From contig JBQELO010000004.1 in the NCBI GenBank assembly GCA_052103955.1, forward strand, positions 62,001-126,000: a stretch of 64,000 bases of DNA, in the 5' to 3' direction. Origin of the DNA: Paenalcaligenes sp052103955 (lineage in GTDB: Bacteria > Pseudomonadota > Gammaproteobacteria > Burkholderiales > Burkholderiaceae_B). Made by a program: the position numbers and the translations under genes. The notes below the pieces were generated by a model. It ran no database searches, was not told where the DNA came from, and saw only the letters and a list, made by a program, of their open reading frames with translations. Positions within the stretch are counted from its first letter, which is position 1. Each line of letters opens with the position of its first letter. Below, one piece after another: positions 33,650-42,197 of the stretch.

Positions 33650-35938
33650 TTAGCGTACTCCACGCATATCGACTTGTTGCTGCAAGGGCAGCAGATCAGG
33701 CAGTGGGGTGGGCTTAGCGATATCACTGAACCACAGATCGTTGTACGGCATGCCTTGCTGCGCAGAGCGCATGTAGTTGTACCTATCTAAGGTCAGGCGC
33801 TGGCTGTCTTGTTGGTCACGCACAATGTGTGGGCGTAAGAAAATCATTAAGTTGGTTTTGGTGCGTTTGCGGGTTTCGTAGCGAAATAAGCTGCCCACTA
33901 CCGGCAGGCTGCCCAAAATAGGCACTGCAGAGGTGGTGTCGTGGGTGCTGTCTTCTAACAATCCACCTAATACAATGACTTGGCCGTCATCCACTAGCAC
34001 ATTGGTTTGCAGGGCACGCTTGCGAGTGACCAGTGTGGCCGAGCTCATCGTGACGTTGGGGTCTAGGCTACTGACCTCTTGGTATAGGGTCAGTTTTACG
34101 GTACCGCCCTCAGAAATTTGTGGGCGTATGCGTAAGGTTAAGCCTACGTCTTCGCGCTCAATAGTTTGAAAGGGGTTGCTAGCACCATCACCCGAGGTGG
34201 TGTATTGCCCGGTCACAAAGGGAACCGTTTGGCCCACAATAATGCTGGCTTCTTCGTTATCCATGGTGAGCAAGTTGGGTGTGGATAAAATGTTTGCTGC
34301 TCCATTTCTTTCCAGTGCACGAGCCAGTACGCCTAGGTTCACAATTTCTTGGCCTAGTATGTTTACCGTACCTTTAACCAACCCCAAACTTAAGCCTTGG
34401 CCTAAGGCATCAATGGTGGTTGCACCGGTAATGTTGGTGCCTACGCCGCTGCCGCCCAAGTTGGTGCCGCCTACAAAGCCACTGCCGCCATCGGCTAAGT
34501 GGCTACCACCTGCCATCCACTGAATGCCAAACTCGGCAGCATCTTCGGCATTCACCTCGACGATTAAGCTTTCTACCAGTACTTGCGCACGACGTTGATC
34601 CAGTAAGTCTATAACCTCGCGTATGCTGCGGTACAACGGCGGTGGGGCAGAAATAATTAAGGTGTTTGTGGACGGGTCAGCTTGTATGGTGGCGCCACCC
34701 GCCGTGATGCTCACCGGTTGCAACGTAGCGGCTTGGGGTAGCCCTGCCATGAGGCTATTGGTTGTGTCAGCGTTAACCGCCATGGGGGGCGTGTTGTTGC
34801 TCGTAGCGGCTACGTTAGCGGTAGCGGGTGCTCCCATACTGGGTGTGGCGCTAGGCTGGCTTTGTGGATTTAACCCTTCTAACGCCCCCTTTAGTACTTG
34901 AGCCAAATGCGTAGCTTGGGCGTTTTTTAAATACACCACATGCAGATTGTTGGGCCTTGCATTAGGTGAGTCAATTTTGTAGATCAGGTCTTTAGCCATC
35001 TCTAATCTAGAGGTGCTACCAGCCCGAATAATAATGGAGTTGGTGCGGGGGTCGGCCACAATTTGTGTGCGTGCATAGGGCTCGCTATTGGCATCATTTA
35101 ATAGCTGATTAGCCAACGCTGCAACGTCTAGCGCGACCCCATGCTCGATGGTGATGAGCTCGGTGTTTAAACTGTGCGAGGTATCAATACGCGCAATCAC
35201 ATCGGCGACACGGGCGATGTTGTCGGCATAATCGGTAATCACCAAACTATTGTTATTAGGGTAGGCAGTAATGGGGTTGCTGGGTGACACCATGGGGCGA
35301 AGTACGGGCACCAAGTCGGCGGCTTTTTCGTAATTCAGGTTAAATACCTGAGTGACAATTTCGCCGCTTAAGTTCGCCAACTCAGCTGCTGAATAGCTCA
35401 CTGCACTGGCATGTACTTTGGCATCGGACTCAGGTACTACCTTGCTGCTGCCTTCGCTATGCACCACAGCAAATCCTTGCATACGCAGTGCACCTAGCAG
35501 CATGCCGTAAGCTTGCTGTGGGCTAACAGGCACTTCAGAAACCAAAGTAAGTTGGCCTTGTACGCGTGGGTCAATAATAAAGTTTCGTCCAGTGAAACGG
35601 GCTAGCGTTCGTACCACTTGAGCCAAGTCGGCTTCAACAAAATTAAGGGTGAGGGTATCGCCAGGGTTGTGATTACCTATGGGTTGAGGCGCCGCCAATC
35701 GTGGTGCTTCGGGTGTGTTTTGCCAGTTGGACGCGGGGCGCACGGGGCGTCTAGAGCTATCACCTACGGTACGGGTAACAGCTGGTGCTGCTTGTGACTC
35801 TGCAGATACGGTACGCGATGTTTGTATCGTAAGCGGGTTAGGTGGGGGGCGGTTATCAGGGTCAGAAACCGTGGTGCAGCCTTGAAGTATCACTACACTG
35901 CTAAGTGCTGCCAGAGGAAATAAACGTTCAATACGCAT
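33650..35938 (-). CDS. gspD: Type II secretion outer-membrane secretin GspD
   Basis: Forms the outer-membrane exit channel. About 762 residues from ATG 35938 (766 from an upstream GTG at 35950). The signal ends in VVILQGC, a possible lipobox. N0 domain: NFVEADLAQVVRTLARFTGRNFIIDP. N1-N3 repeats include LNYEKAADLVPVLRPM, YPNNNSLVITDYADNIARVADVI and VLKGALEGLNPQ, with a long Ala/Asn/Thr-rich insert in N3. The secretin core has ERNGAANILSTPNLLTMDNEEASI, the VGQTVPFVTG motif and VPILGSLPVVGSLFR. It follows gspN and precedes gspE in the operon. Confidence 0.95.
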   Translation of the reverse strand: MRIERLFPLAALSSVVILQGCTTVSDPDNRPPPNPLTIQTSRTVSAESQAAPAVTRTVGDSSRRPVRPASNWQNTPEAPRLAAPQPIGNHNPGDTLTLNFVEADLAQVVRTLARFTGRNFIIDPRVQGQLTLVSEVPVSPQQAYGMLLGALRMQGFAVVHSEGSSKVVPESDAKVHASAVSYSAAELANLSGEIVTQVFNLNYEKAADLVPVLRPMVSPSNPITAYPNNNSLVITDYADNIARVADVIARIDTSHSLNTELITIEHGVALDVAALANQLLNDANSEPYARTQIVADPRTNSIIIRAGSTSRLEMAKDLIYKIDSPNARPNNLHVVYLKNAQATHLAQVLKGALEGLNPQSQPSATPSMGAPATANVAATSNNTPPMAVNADTTNSLMAGLPQAATLQPVSITAGGATIQADPSTNTLIISAPPPLYRSIREVIDLLDQRRAQVLVESLIVEVNAEDAAEFGIQWMAGGSHLADGGSGFVGGTNLGGSGVGTNITGATTIDALGQGLSLGLVKGTVNILGQEIVNLGVLARALERNGAANILSTPNLLTMDNEEASIIVGQTVPFVTGQYTTSGDGASNPFQTIEREDVGLTLRIRPQISEGGTVKLTLYQEVSSLDPNVTMSSATLVTRKRALQTNVLVDDGQVIVLGGLLEDSTHDTTSAVPILGSLPVVGSLFRYETRKRTKTNLMIFLRPHIVRDQQDSQRLTLDRYNYMRSAQQGMPYNDLWFSDIAKPTPLPDLLPLQQQVDMRGVR

Positions 35939-35959
35939 AACAAAATTCACGACAGAGAA

Positions 35960-36676
35960 TCAAGGTGCAGCCTGTAGGCTAAAGCTGGCCCGTCCGTTTT
36001 GAACGGGGCCTAGCAGGTGCAATAAAGGTTGTAGGGCAGCGGTGTATTCAGGACTGCTAGAGGCTTCCCCTTTAAACGAGAAGGGGCGCTTGGGGCCAAA
36101 AGAGCCTTGGCCGCTAAGTTGTAGCGGCCCTTGTTCGGTACGTAGTTGCAACGTCGTGCTATCTGCCAGTTGCAGATCTAATGCGTAGCTGCCCAGTGGG
36201 CGCAGCGAGGCCACGGTAACTGCGGCATTTTGCCAGCGCACGCTAATGTCTACTGGGGTGCTTGCGCCTAGGTAAAAAGTGGGCCAAGTGATGCTGAGAT
36301 TACCGTGAGGTTGCAACGATGCTAGCAATGGGTGAGCACTACTAAGTAGGCTTGCTGGTAGTTGCAAACGGGATTGGCTAAGGCTAAGTCGAGTACCGCT
36401 TAGACTAAGTAGCAGAGGCTGCGCTAAATCATTGCTAGTGATTTGCAGTTGTGGCCAAGGGGTCCAGTTCCACTGCCAATGAATACGCGAGGGCAGTGCC
36501 TGAGGGTGTTGAGTATTCACGATGAGTTGTGAACTTCCTTTCCATAGTGTGCCTTCACTGACATTAAGCTGCAGAAAGGCTGGCATAAAAACCTGTAGCC
36601 AGGATGCGGGGGCAGCCACTAAGAAGCCGCCTGCAAACGTGAGGGCAGCCATAAGAATAAGAAGAATTCGTGTCAT
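35960..36676 (-). CDS. gspN: Type II secretion protein GspN
   Basis: A 238-residue bitopic protein with one N-terminal membrane anchor (ILLILMAALTFAGGFLVAAP) and a periplasmic domain. It has the typical GspN layout, with WLQVFMPAFLQLNVSEGTLWKGSS near residue 28 and a C-terminal GQGSFGPKRPFSFKGEAS segment. GspN is an accessory component found in a subset of T2SS. It overlaps gspM by 4 bp and is followed by gspD. The call relies partly on position. Confidence 0.85.
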   Translation of the reverse strand: MTRILLILMAALTFAGGFLVAAPASWLQVFMPAFLQLNVSEGTLWKGSSQLIVNTQHPQALPSRIHWQWNWTPWPQLQITSNDLAQPLLLSLSGTRLSLSQSRLQLPASLLSSAHPLLASLQPHGNLSITWPTFYLGASTPVDISVRWQNAAVTVASLRPLGSYALDLQLADSTTLQLRTEQGPLQLSGQGSFGPKRPFSFKGEASSSPEYTAALQPLLHLLGPVQNGRASFSLQAAP

Positions 36677-37260
36677 GATTGTGACACTCCCTCGGAAGTG
36701 GGGGCGTTGTACTGCAATGTAATGATTCCACTCAGCACACCAGCTTGCTCACGGCCTTCTACACGGGCGCGTGATAGCTCGGCATCTACGATGCTGAGAT
36801 TCAAGGCAGCTGGGGTATGTAGTAGCCAGACTAGGGTGTCAGAGGCAGGGGCTTGTTGTATGCGTAGCTGCCACATAGCAGGTTGGTTAGGCATGGCCGA
36901 GAGCACGGTTTGCTCGGCAGTGAATGTTTGCAAACTGTTTTGCAAGGCGTTGTGTAGCTCTTCTTGGGTATAGCTCACAGCGATGGTGGTGCTGGGATTG
37001 GGTTGTCCCAGTAGTTCTTGTAGTTGCGTAAATTCTTGTTGTGCGACACGCAACTGCTGGGTTTGCTGTTGCGAGAGTTGCCATTGCTGGAAGGCGATAT
37101 AGCCCAGTAGCAAAAACGGCAAACACCAGAGCAAAATGCGTGCGCGCAACCGTTCACGCGGGGTTTGACGTTGCCACTGCATGTGCACACTGTGGAGTAG
37201 CGGGCTTAGGCGCTGATGTAGTTGCTGACGTAACGGTGCAAGTGATGACGTGGCTTTCAT
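36673..37260 (-). CDS. gspM: Type II secretion protein GspM
   Basis: A 195-residue protein starting MKATSSLAPLRQQ at 37260, where its ATG overlaps the end of gspL by 4 bp; a longer in-frame reading upstream lies in gspL and is discarded. One membrane span (ILLWCLPFLLLGYIAFQQW) is followed by a Gln-rich helical segment and a periplasmic ferredoxin-like domain. Sequence conservation is low in this family. GspM binds and stabilises GspL; its place between gspL and gspN supports the call. Confidence 0.85.
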   Translation of the reverse strand: MKATSSLAPLRQQLHQRLSPLLHSVHMQWQRQTPRERLRARILLWCLPFLLLGYIAFQQWQLSQQQTQQLRVAQQEFTQLQELLGQPNPSTTIAVSYTQEELHNALQNSLQTFTAEQTVLSAMPNQPAMWQLRIQQAPASDTLVWLLHTPAALNLSIVDAELSRARVEGREQAGVLSGIITLQYNAPTSEGVSQS

Positions 37261-38234
37261 GGCGTGATGGGCTGTAGCTGCAGCAAAAGAGGGTTTTGTT
37301 GTGGTTGGTAGTGCCATTGCAAACCTTGCGCTTGCAGCTGTGCTTGCGTGTTTTCTAGTACCCCTTGTAGCGATTGGGTGTTGCTGTCGGGGTGTAGTAG
37401 TAGGCTTAGCGTCTGCTCTTTCCAGAGCAGGCTTTGTAGAGAAGGGGTTAGTGGGCCTAGCCATTGTGCAGAGCCTTGCAACATGCTTTGCAGTGACGCA
37501 GACGATGCGGTAGTGGTGGGCTGTGCTTGGCTATTTAACGCCTGCTGCGCTTGTTTTAATGGGGCAATGATTACGGGTAAGTGTGGCCATCTATCGCCTA
37601 CAGCTTGCTGTGCCACGCTTTGTAGATGCTGCAGTTCGTTACGTTGCTGTTGGGTATAGCTATACAGGCCAATGACTAAAATGAATAAGGCTGCCAAGGC
37701 CCACAACAGAGGGCGAGTGAGTCGTTTTTCCCATGGTGTGCTGTGGTGCAACTGGGTGCTGAAATCCAGTGTTTTATGTAGTGCATAGCAGTGTGGTGCG
37801 CGCGGTAACGTAGGGCTTAGGCTGGCCGGCTGCAGCATGATGCGGTGTACCGACAGTGTGTTGAGGTGCTGTAGTAAGTTTTGTAGCGGTGCGCGCTCAG
37901 TCCACACCACAACAAATTGGTGGTCAGGTTTGGCTTCGTAACAAAACAGATGTTGCGATACGGGAGCTAGCAGCATTTGTTGCAAGCGACTTTGCACGGC
38001 CATGGCCTGTTGTGCTTTTTTCAGAGGCGGTAAGGTGATGGTGGTGTGTACCGTATCCAGTGGGTGCACCATCAGCAGAAAAGGCAGAGTGGGAAATTGC
38101 TGCGCTAATTGTCTCAGCGTGGCATGGCCTTGGCGTGTGACCAGTTCGCGTTTATGCACTACGCTAAACGCGACATCCGAGTCTAACGATAGCTGTTCTA
38201 GTTCGGGTAAAAGAATCTGTAAATGGGTGCGCAT
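37257..38234 (-). CDS. gspL: Type II secretion protein GspL
   Basis: The 325-residue protein links GspE to the inner-membrane platform. A cytoplasmic actin-like domain takes up about residues 1-180 (THLQILLPELEQLSLDSDVAF; LPTLPFLLMVHPLD). A single membrane span is near residue 190 (PLLWALAALFILVIGLYSYT), then a periplasmic coil and ferredoxin-like domain. Conservation is weak, with the family's usual Leu/Gln-rich character. It is 2 bp from gspK and overlaps gspM by 4 bp. Confidence 0.85.
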   Translation of the reverse strand: MRTHLQILLPELEQLSLDSDVAFSVVHKRELVTRQGHATLRQLAQQFPTLPFLLMVHPLDTVHTTITLPPLKKAQQAMAVQSRLQQMLLAPVSQHLFCYEAKPDHQFVVVWTERAPLQNLLQHLNTLSVHRIMLQPASLSPTLPRAPHCYALHKTLDFSTQLHHSTPWEKRLTRPLLWALAALFILVIGLYSYTQQQRNELQHLQSVAQQAVGDRWPHLPVIIAPLKQAQQALNSQAQPTTTASSASLQSMLQGSAQWLGPLTPSLQSLLWKEQTLSLLLHPDSNTQSLQGVLENTQAQLQAQGLQWHYQPQQNPLLLQLQPITP

Positions 38235-38235
38235 A

Positions 38236-39120
38236 TTAATACTGAATCCAGCGAGTCATGACTTGCGAGCCTTTGCGCTCCAAGAGGGCGTGCAGGGATT
38301 GCTGGGTGCCTGAAATGGTGAGTAAGCCTTGTGCACTAAACCAGTGGCTTTTGACGCCTAAGGTGCGGGCTGGGGTGTTCACGGTAGAGGGCAGTTGCAA
38401 GGTGAGGTCGGATACTTGGTTGAACCAGCGACCTTGATCCCTTTGTGTGGTTAAACGGGATGCATCCGCCAGACTTAATCCGTCTATGTAGCTGTGTAGT
38501 ACCTCGGGGGAGGCCATGTTGATGTTGAGTAACGTGGTGGGGGGGAGCAGGGTGGTGTAGCGGTCTAAGCGTTCACGCTGTGCGGCATCCAGTGTTTGTG
38601 CCGCAGTCAGTTCTGACGGCAATCGGGCATTGACCTGCGTGGCGGGGTGCTGCACACCTTGGTAGGCTTGGGCCAGTTGTTGCGCCAGTGGTGTTGCTAG
38701 GGCTTTGGGTAGCTGAATACTGTGCAGCAGTTTTTCCAATCTGGTGATTTCTTCCGCCTTAGTTTCCCCTTCTCGTTGTAAACGCAGTAGATTGAATTTG
38801 GCTTGCTCGTCAGTAAGAAAACCTGAAAAGTAAGCCGTGGTGCGCTCATCCTCGATAGGCATGCGATCTAAGCGCTGTGCCCACAGGCCATTACGCGTGG
38901 TAATGGCGCTGTGGCGGTTATCGTCCAACAGCAGTTGGCGACTCCAGTCCATCGCCCCCCGCAATAGCCATGTGGCTTGGGTGACATCGTTTTCAATAAT
39001 GGATTGTTCGCTGTTCTGTACTTGCCGGCTGATTAAGGCAGCAGCTATGGCGCTGGTGGCAAATACAATCACCAGTGCATTAATCACCGCAAGTCCGCGT
39101 TGGTGTGTAAGGCGGATCAT
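38236..39120 (-). CDS. gspK: Type II secretion minor pseudopilin GspK
   Basis: A 294-residue pseudopilin that caps the pseudopilus tip with GspI and GspJ. The prepilin site is QRG|LAVINALVIVFATSAIAA, with no Glu at mature position 5, as is normal for GspK. The large periplasmic part has the helix-hairpin-helix-like GspK segment (TLLNINMASPEVLHSYIDGLSLADASRL), typical of the family. It overlaps gspJ by 4 bp and is followed by gspL. Confidence 0.92.
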   Translation of the reverse strand: MIRLTHQRGLAVINALVIVFATSAIAAALISRQVQNSEQSIIENDVTQATWLLRGAMDWSRQLLLDDNRHSAITTRNGLWAQRLDRMPIEDERTTAYFSGFLTDEQAKFNLLRLQREGETKAEEITRLEKLLHSIQLPKALATPLAQQLAQAYQGVQHPATQVNARLPSELTAAQTLDAAQRERLDRYTTLLPPTTLLNINMASPEVLHSYIDGLSLADASRLTTQRDQGRWFNQVSDLTLQLPSTVNTPARTLGVKSHWFSAQGLLTISGTQQSLHALLERKGSQVMTRWIQY

Positions 39121-39743
39121 GATAAAGGCACCACCTTGATGTAACGTACGGTCTGATTACGTTCGGTGCGTTCAATGGTGAGCTCTATACCTGTAGGTGC
39201 GCGTGTGTTTTGCGTAAGCGGCAACGGCATCCAGCCGCGCGCAGGAATCCATGCTCTCGCGCTAAAGCGTTGCACATCGCTTAGTACCGCGTGTTGGGTT
39301 GCGGGTAGCGAGCCGGGAAGTTGCACAAAGGGTGCGCCTAAGTCGCGATACAAGGTCTGGTCTTCAAGACGCCATTGCAGCCACACATTGCCTGGGGTAG
39401 GCGGGGCGGCAGGTTGACGTATAGCCAGCAACGTACTGCGAGGGGTTTGCAGCCAGAGTAGTGCGCTTTGTGGTGCATTTAACCCATCGGGATGCAGCGG
39501 AAACGATGTCAGGTCGTCGTTAAATAGTGGTGTGGTGTTTTGCAGCAGGATGTCTTGTTCTAGTTGCTGCAAAACGGCGTGTATGGATTGGTGCCTAAGC
39601 TGTGTATCTTGTAGCTGCGTTTGGGTGCGTTGTATGTAATCCAAGGCACGCCACGACAACACGCTTAGCAAGCTCATAATTAATAGCGTGACCAAGACTT
39701 CTAGTAATGTGAAACCGCGTTGGGCAGAAACGGTCATGCTCAT
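39117..39743 (-). CDS. gspJ: Type II secretion minor pseudopilin GspJ
   Basis: A 208-residue prepilin with the class III site QRG|FTLLEVLVTLLIMSLLSVL (Glu at mature position 5) and the GspJ pattern SWRALDYIQRTQTQLQDT. The globular domain contains TPRSTLLAIRQPAA and RLEDQTLYRDL. It overlaps gspI and gspK by 4 bp each, so the minor pseudopilins are translationally coupled. Confidence 0.93.
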   Translation of the reverse strand: MSMTVSAQRGFTLLEVLVTLLIMSLLSVLSWRALDYIQRTQTQLQDTQLRHQSIHAVLQQLEQDILLQNTTPLFNDDLTSFPLHPDGLNAPQSALLWLQTPRSTLLAIRQPAAPPTPGNVWLQWRLEDQTLYRDLGAPFVQLPGSLPATQHAVLSDVQRFSARAWIPARGWMPLPLTQNTRAPTGIELTIERTERNQTVRYIKVVPLS

Positions 39744-40111
39744 GGCTGCATCAAAATGCCATGTAAGTACGCAAAGTTCTGCTGATGATCCGGCAAGGTG
39801 ACGCGAACCGTTACTTGCCGGAATTTGCTGTGCTCGGTTTTGGCACTGGTGACTTCGCAGTTAAAGGCATACATCCCTTGGGGGCAGGCGTATTGCTGGG
39901 TCCCCGGCGACGGAAACTGGCGTTGTAGGCGTAGTTCGGCCAACGTGTTGCTCGCACTATGCAGCGCTAAATTTCGCATCTTAATAGACTGTGTGCTGCG
40001 CGTAGTGAGCTGCAAGGCCTGTAGTACGGCGGTCAGGGCAATGCTGATGATGGCCAACGCTACTAGCACCTCTACTAAGGTGTAGCCATGTTGTGGGGTG
40101 ATGGCTTTCAT
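39740..40111 (-). CDS. gspI: Type II secretion minor pseudopilin GspI
   Basis: A 123-residue prepilin with cleavage site QHG|YTLVEVLVALAIISIALTA and the GspI hallmark VLQALQLTTRSTQ..KMRNLALHSASN. It starts the tip complex with GspJ and GspK. A short C-terminal strand region contains FRQVTVRVTLPD. It overlaps gspH and gspJ by 4 bp on either side. Confidence 0.93.
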   Translation of the reverse strand: MKAITPQHGYTLVEVLVALAIISIALTAVLQALQLTTRSTQSIKMRNLALHSASNTLAELRLQRQFPSPGTQQYACPQGMYAFNCEVTSAKTEHSKFRQVTVRVTLPDHQQNFAYLHGILMQP

Positions 40112-40584
40112 GGTGTGATCAGCTCGAATACACCATGCAGGTCACGACGTATGATAAGGCTGTCTACGCCATTATCTAGGGTGATGAGCAAGGGTTCATA
40201 CAGCCAGGCGGGGTGTATAAGCAGTGGGCTAGTTGGTTGAGTACGTACGTTAACCGCCGCCGTGCTTTGCCATGCGGTATGGGCCAGATTGCTAGGGAAG
40301 CGGGCGCTAAAAGGGGCGGCAGTGAGGGGTTCAAATCCATAGCCCCCTTCCTGCTGTTGCCAGCGCAAGGGTTGTCGGTGCTGAATGGCATAGCGCTGCG
40401 CAGCCTGTAACCGCTGCGTTAACCGCTTGGCATCGTGGCTCAAACTGTTTTGTTCGGTAGCGGGTAGGTAGCGTATGCCTACACTGGTGCTTATACCAAT
40501 GATGAACAGCACAATAATGACTTCCAGTAATGAAAAGCCGTGTTGTGGGCGGGGCCGTTTATTGCCAAGAGCCGATGTCAGCAT
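40108..40584 (-). CDS. gspH: Type II secretion minor pseudopilin GspH
   Basis: A 158-residue prepilin; site QHG|FSLLEVIIVLFIIGISTSV with Glu at mature position 5. The following LSHDAKRLTQRLQAAQRYAIQHRQPLRW is the amphipathic helix typical of GspH, and the end is SLIIRRDLHGVFELI. The start is inside the last codons of gspG, a 26-bp overlap, with a relatively long basic leader (LGNKRPRPQHG). Confidence 0.92.
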   Translation of the reverse strand: MLTSALGNKRPRPQHGFSLLEVIIVLFIIGISTSVGIRYLPATEQNSLSHDAKRLTQRLQAAQRYAIQHRQPLRWQQQEGGYGFEPLTAAPFSARFPSNLAHTAWQSTAAVNVRTQPTSPLLIHPAWLYEPLLITLDNGVDSLIIRRDLHGVFELITP

Positions 40585-41011
40585 TCATCTCTTCCCCACC
40601 GCGCTGGCCATCTGCGCCAAAAGAGAACACATCTACATCATTGTCCACGCCGGGATTTAAATATTGGTAAGCATTGCCCCATGGGTCTGTGGGCACTTTG
40701 TCTAAGTAACGTTGCCAGTTCTGCGGTACAGGCGGTGAGGCCGGTTTTTGCTGCAGGGCGTGTAAACCTTGTTGGGTGCTGGGGTAAAAACCGTTATCTA
40801 AACGGTAGAGCTTCAACGCCTGCATGATGCCGGCAATATCTTGTTTGGCAGCAACGACACGGGCCTGATCTGGTCGGCTTAATAGGTTAGGTACGACTAA
40901 GGCGGCCATGATGCCCATGATGACAATCACCACCATGATTTCGATGAGTGAGAAGCCACGTTGCGAGGTGCGTGCAGCGGAAGAGCGGGGGAGTGAATGC
41001 TGTGGTGTCAT
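40559..41011 (-). CDS. gspG: Type II secretion major pseudopilin GspG
   Basis: The main subunit of the pseudopilus, 150 residues from the ATG at 41011. It has a long basic leader, then site QRG|FSLIEIMVVIVIMGIMAAL and VPNLLSRPDQARVVAAKQDI. The calcium-binding C-terminus is clear: DPWGNAYQYLNPG and FSFGADGQRGGEE. First gene of the minus-strand operon gspG-H-I-J-K-L-M-N-D-E-F. AAAGAAG precedes the start. An upstream hairpin with a U-tract lies in its leader region. Confidence 0.95.
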   Translation of the reverse strand: MTPQHSLPRSSAARTSQRGFSLIEIMVVIVIMGIMAALVVPNLLSRPDQARVVAAKQDIAGIMQALKLYRLDNGFYPSTQQGLHALQQKPASPPVPQNWQRYLDKVPTDPWGNAYQYLNPGVDNDVDVFSFGADGQRGGEEMNADIGSWQ

Positions 41012-41044
41012 ACTTCTTTCATTAATACATGCCAGACTCTGGAG

Positions 41045-41084
41045 TAGAAAAAACAAGCAGACCAGAGCGTCTTTGAGTCTGGTC
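41045..41084 (-). promoter_or_regulatory. Attenuator-like hairpin in the gspG leader
   Basis: On the minus strand GACCAGA / TCTGGTC (41060-41066 with 41078-41084, 11-nt loop) is followed after CTGCTTG by TTTTTTC. This is a terminator-like structure about 50-75 bp before the gspG start, with no upstream gene on that strand. A second palindrome, CCAGACTCTGG at 41031-41041, could pair with part of the hairpin. Function is inference. Confidence 0.4.
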
Positions 41085-41096
41085 CCCAGTGTATAG

Positions 41097-41546
41097 ATGA
41101 GATATGTCAGTTTTATGGCGCAATGGATACAGCGTTTTATGGTGGTGATAGCCGCCGCACTAGCCGGTTATGGCGTCGCACAACTGGCTGCCCCAACGAC
41201 ATTGCGTTTTGCTCCAATCGCGATGCAGCAAACGGTATTGCCGGGTAGCGAGGCACAAGCTGTAGCGGCATGGTTTGGGCAGGCTGGAGGCCCTGTACGC
41301 ATACAGATTCAAGGCGTGATGAGCTCTAGCCTAGGGCAAGGTGGGGCCGCCTTATTAAGTATTGATGGCGCGCCAGCCCAAGCGTTTAGAAATGGCGATT
41401 GGTTGGCTGATGGTGTGCGTTTGGTGGCTATAGGGCCGCATGCCATACAGATAGAACAACAGGGCGCACGTTACAGCGTAGAAGCACCAGCAGAACCTGT
41501 GGCTGTTCTAGAGCAAGCGATACGTGTGGTGAGCCCCGCACCATGA
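41097..41546 (+). CDS. gspC: Short GspC-like type II secretion protein (no PDZ domain)
   Basis: A 149-residue bitopic protein with one membrane span near residues 10-32 (FMVVIAAALAGYGVAQLA). The periplasmic domain resembles the GspC homology region: FGQAGGPVRIQIQGVMSSSLGQGGAALLSIDGAPAQAFRNGDWL. GspC connects the inner platform to the secretin. The protein ends after the HR-like domain, so the C-terminal PDZ of typical GspC (about 270 residues) is absent. ATG 41097 and ATG 41115 are both possible starts; neither has a good RBS. It is divergent from gspG and overlaps the prepilin peptidase gene by 4 bp. Confidence 0.75.
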   Translation: MRYVSFMAQWIQRFMVVIAAALAGYGVAQLAAPTTLRFAPIAMQQTVLPGSEAQAVAAWFGQAGGPVRIQIQGVMSSSLGQGGAALLSIDGAPAQAFRNGDWLADGVRLVAIGPHAIQIEQQGARYSVEAPAEPVAVLEQAIRVVSPAP

Positions 41547-42166
41547 TAGAAATGGGGGCGGTAGCGTTGCTGCTTTGTGTGGGATTGCGTTGGCAATGGG
41601 TAGGATGTTGTCGCGAATTCTCGGTAGTGGGAGTGCCAAACCGGCGGCAAGCCTATGTGTTTTACGGTGGTTTACTGGCGGTGATAGGGCTGGGGGGGGT
41701 GCTACCTGTCAGTGCTGCGGAAAAGCTAGCCTATACCTTGTTTCTGGCGCAGTTGTGGCTGCTGATGTGTTTTGACGGCTGGTATGGCTATTTGCCCGAC
41801 AAGCTAAGTTACATCCTGTTGTGGTCTGGCTTGCTATGGCACACGGGCTATGCGCCGTGGTTCGTGGAAAATAGCGTATGGGGCGCGGCGTTAGGTTATG
41901 GTTTGCCGTGGGCAGTGAGTACGGTGTTTAGCCTATGGCGCGGCAAAGAGGGTTTGGGTTTAGGTGATGCCAAACTGTTGGCTGGTATAGGGGCATGGCT
42001 AGGTGTGATGGCCGTACCCTATGTGTTGTTTGTGGCCAGTGCCTTGGCGTTATGTTATGCGCTGTGGCAGCGCTGCCGTCGTTCATGTTGGCCGTCTATG
42101 CTGTACTTTGGCCCATTTCTTGGGCTTGCTGCCGGCATCATGTGGTGCGTTCAAATAGGACGCTGA
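41543..42166 (+). CDS. gspO: Prepilin peptidase (A24), short form lacking the methyltransferase domain
   Basis: A 207-residue membrane protein with about six hydrophobic segments. Both catalytic aspartates of type IV prepilin peptidases are visible: FDGWYGYLPDKLSY near residue 78 and GLGLGDAKLLAGIGAWLG near residue 135, with the GxGDxKLLA motif intact. The N-terminal half of full-length PilD/GspO, with its CxxC zinc pairs and N-methylation activity, is missing; typical enzymes have about 290 residues. It overlaps gspC by 4 bp. It should be able to cut the five pseudopilins encoded divergently; methylation would need another enzyme. Confidence 0.8.
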   Translation: MIEMGAVALLLCVGLRWQWVGCCREFSVVGVPNRRQAYVFYGGLLAVIGLGGVLPVSAAEKLAYTLFLAQLWLLMCFDGWYGYLPDKLSYILLWSGLLWHTGYAPWFVENSVWGAALGYGLPWAVSTVFSLWRGKEGLGLGDAKLLAGIGAWLGVMAVPYVLFVASALALCYALWQRCRRSCWPSMLYFGPFLGLAAGIMWCVQIGR

Positions 42167-42197
42167 TGCCTAGCAGCAAACGGTAGGTACAGGTTGC

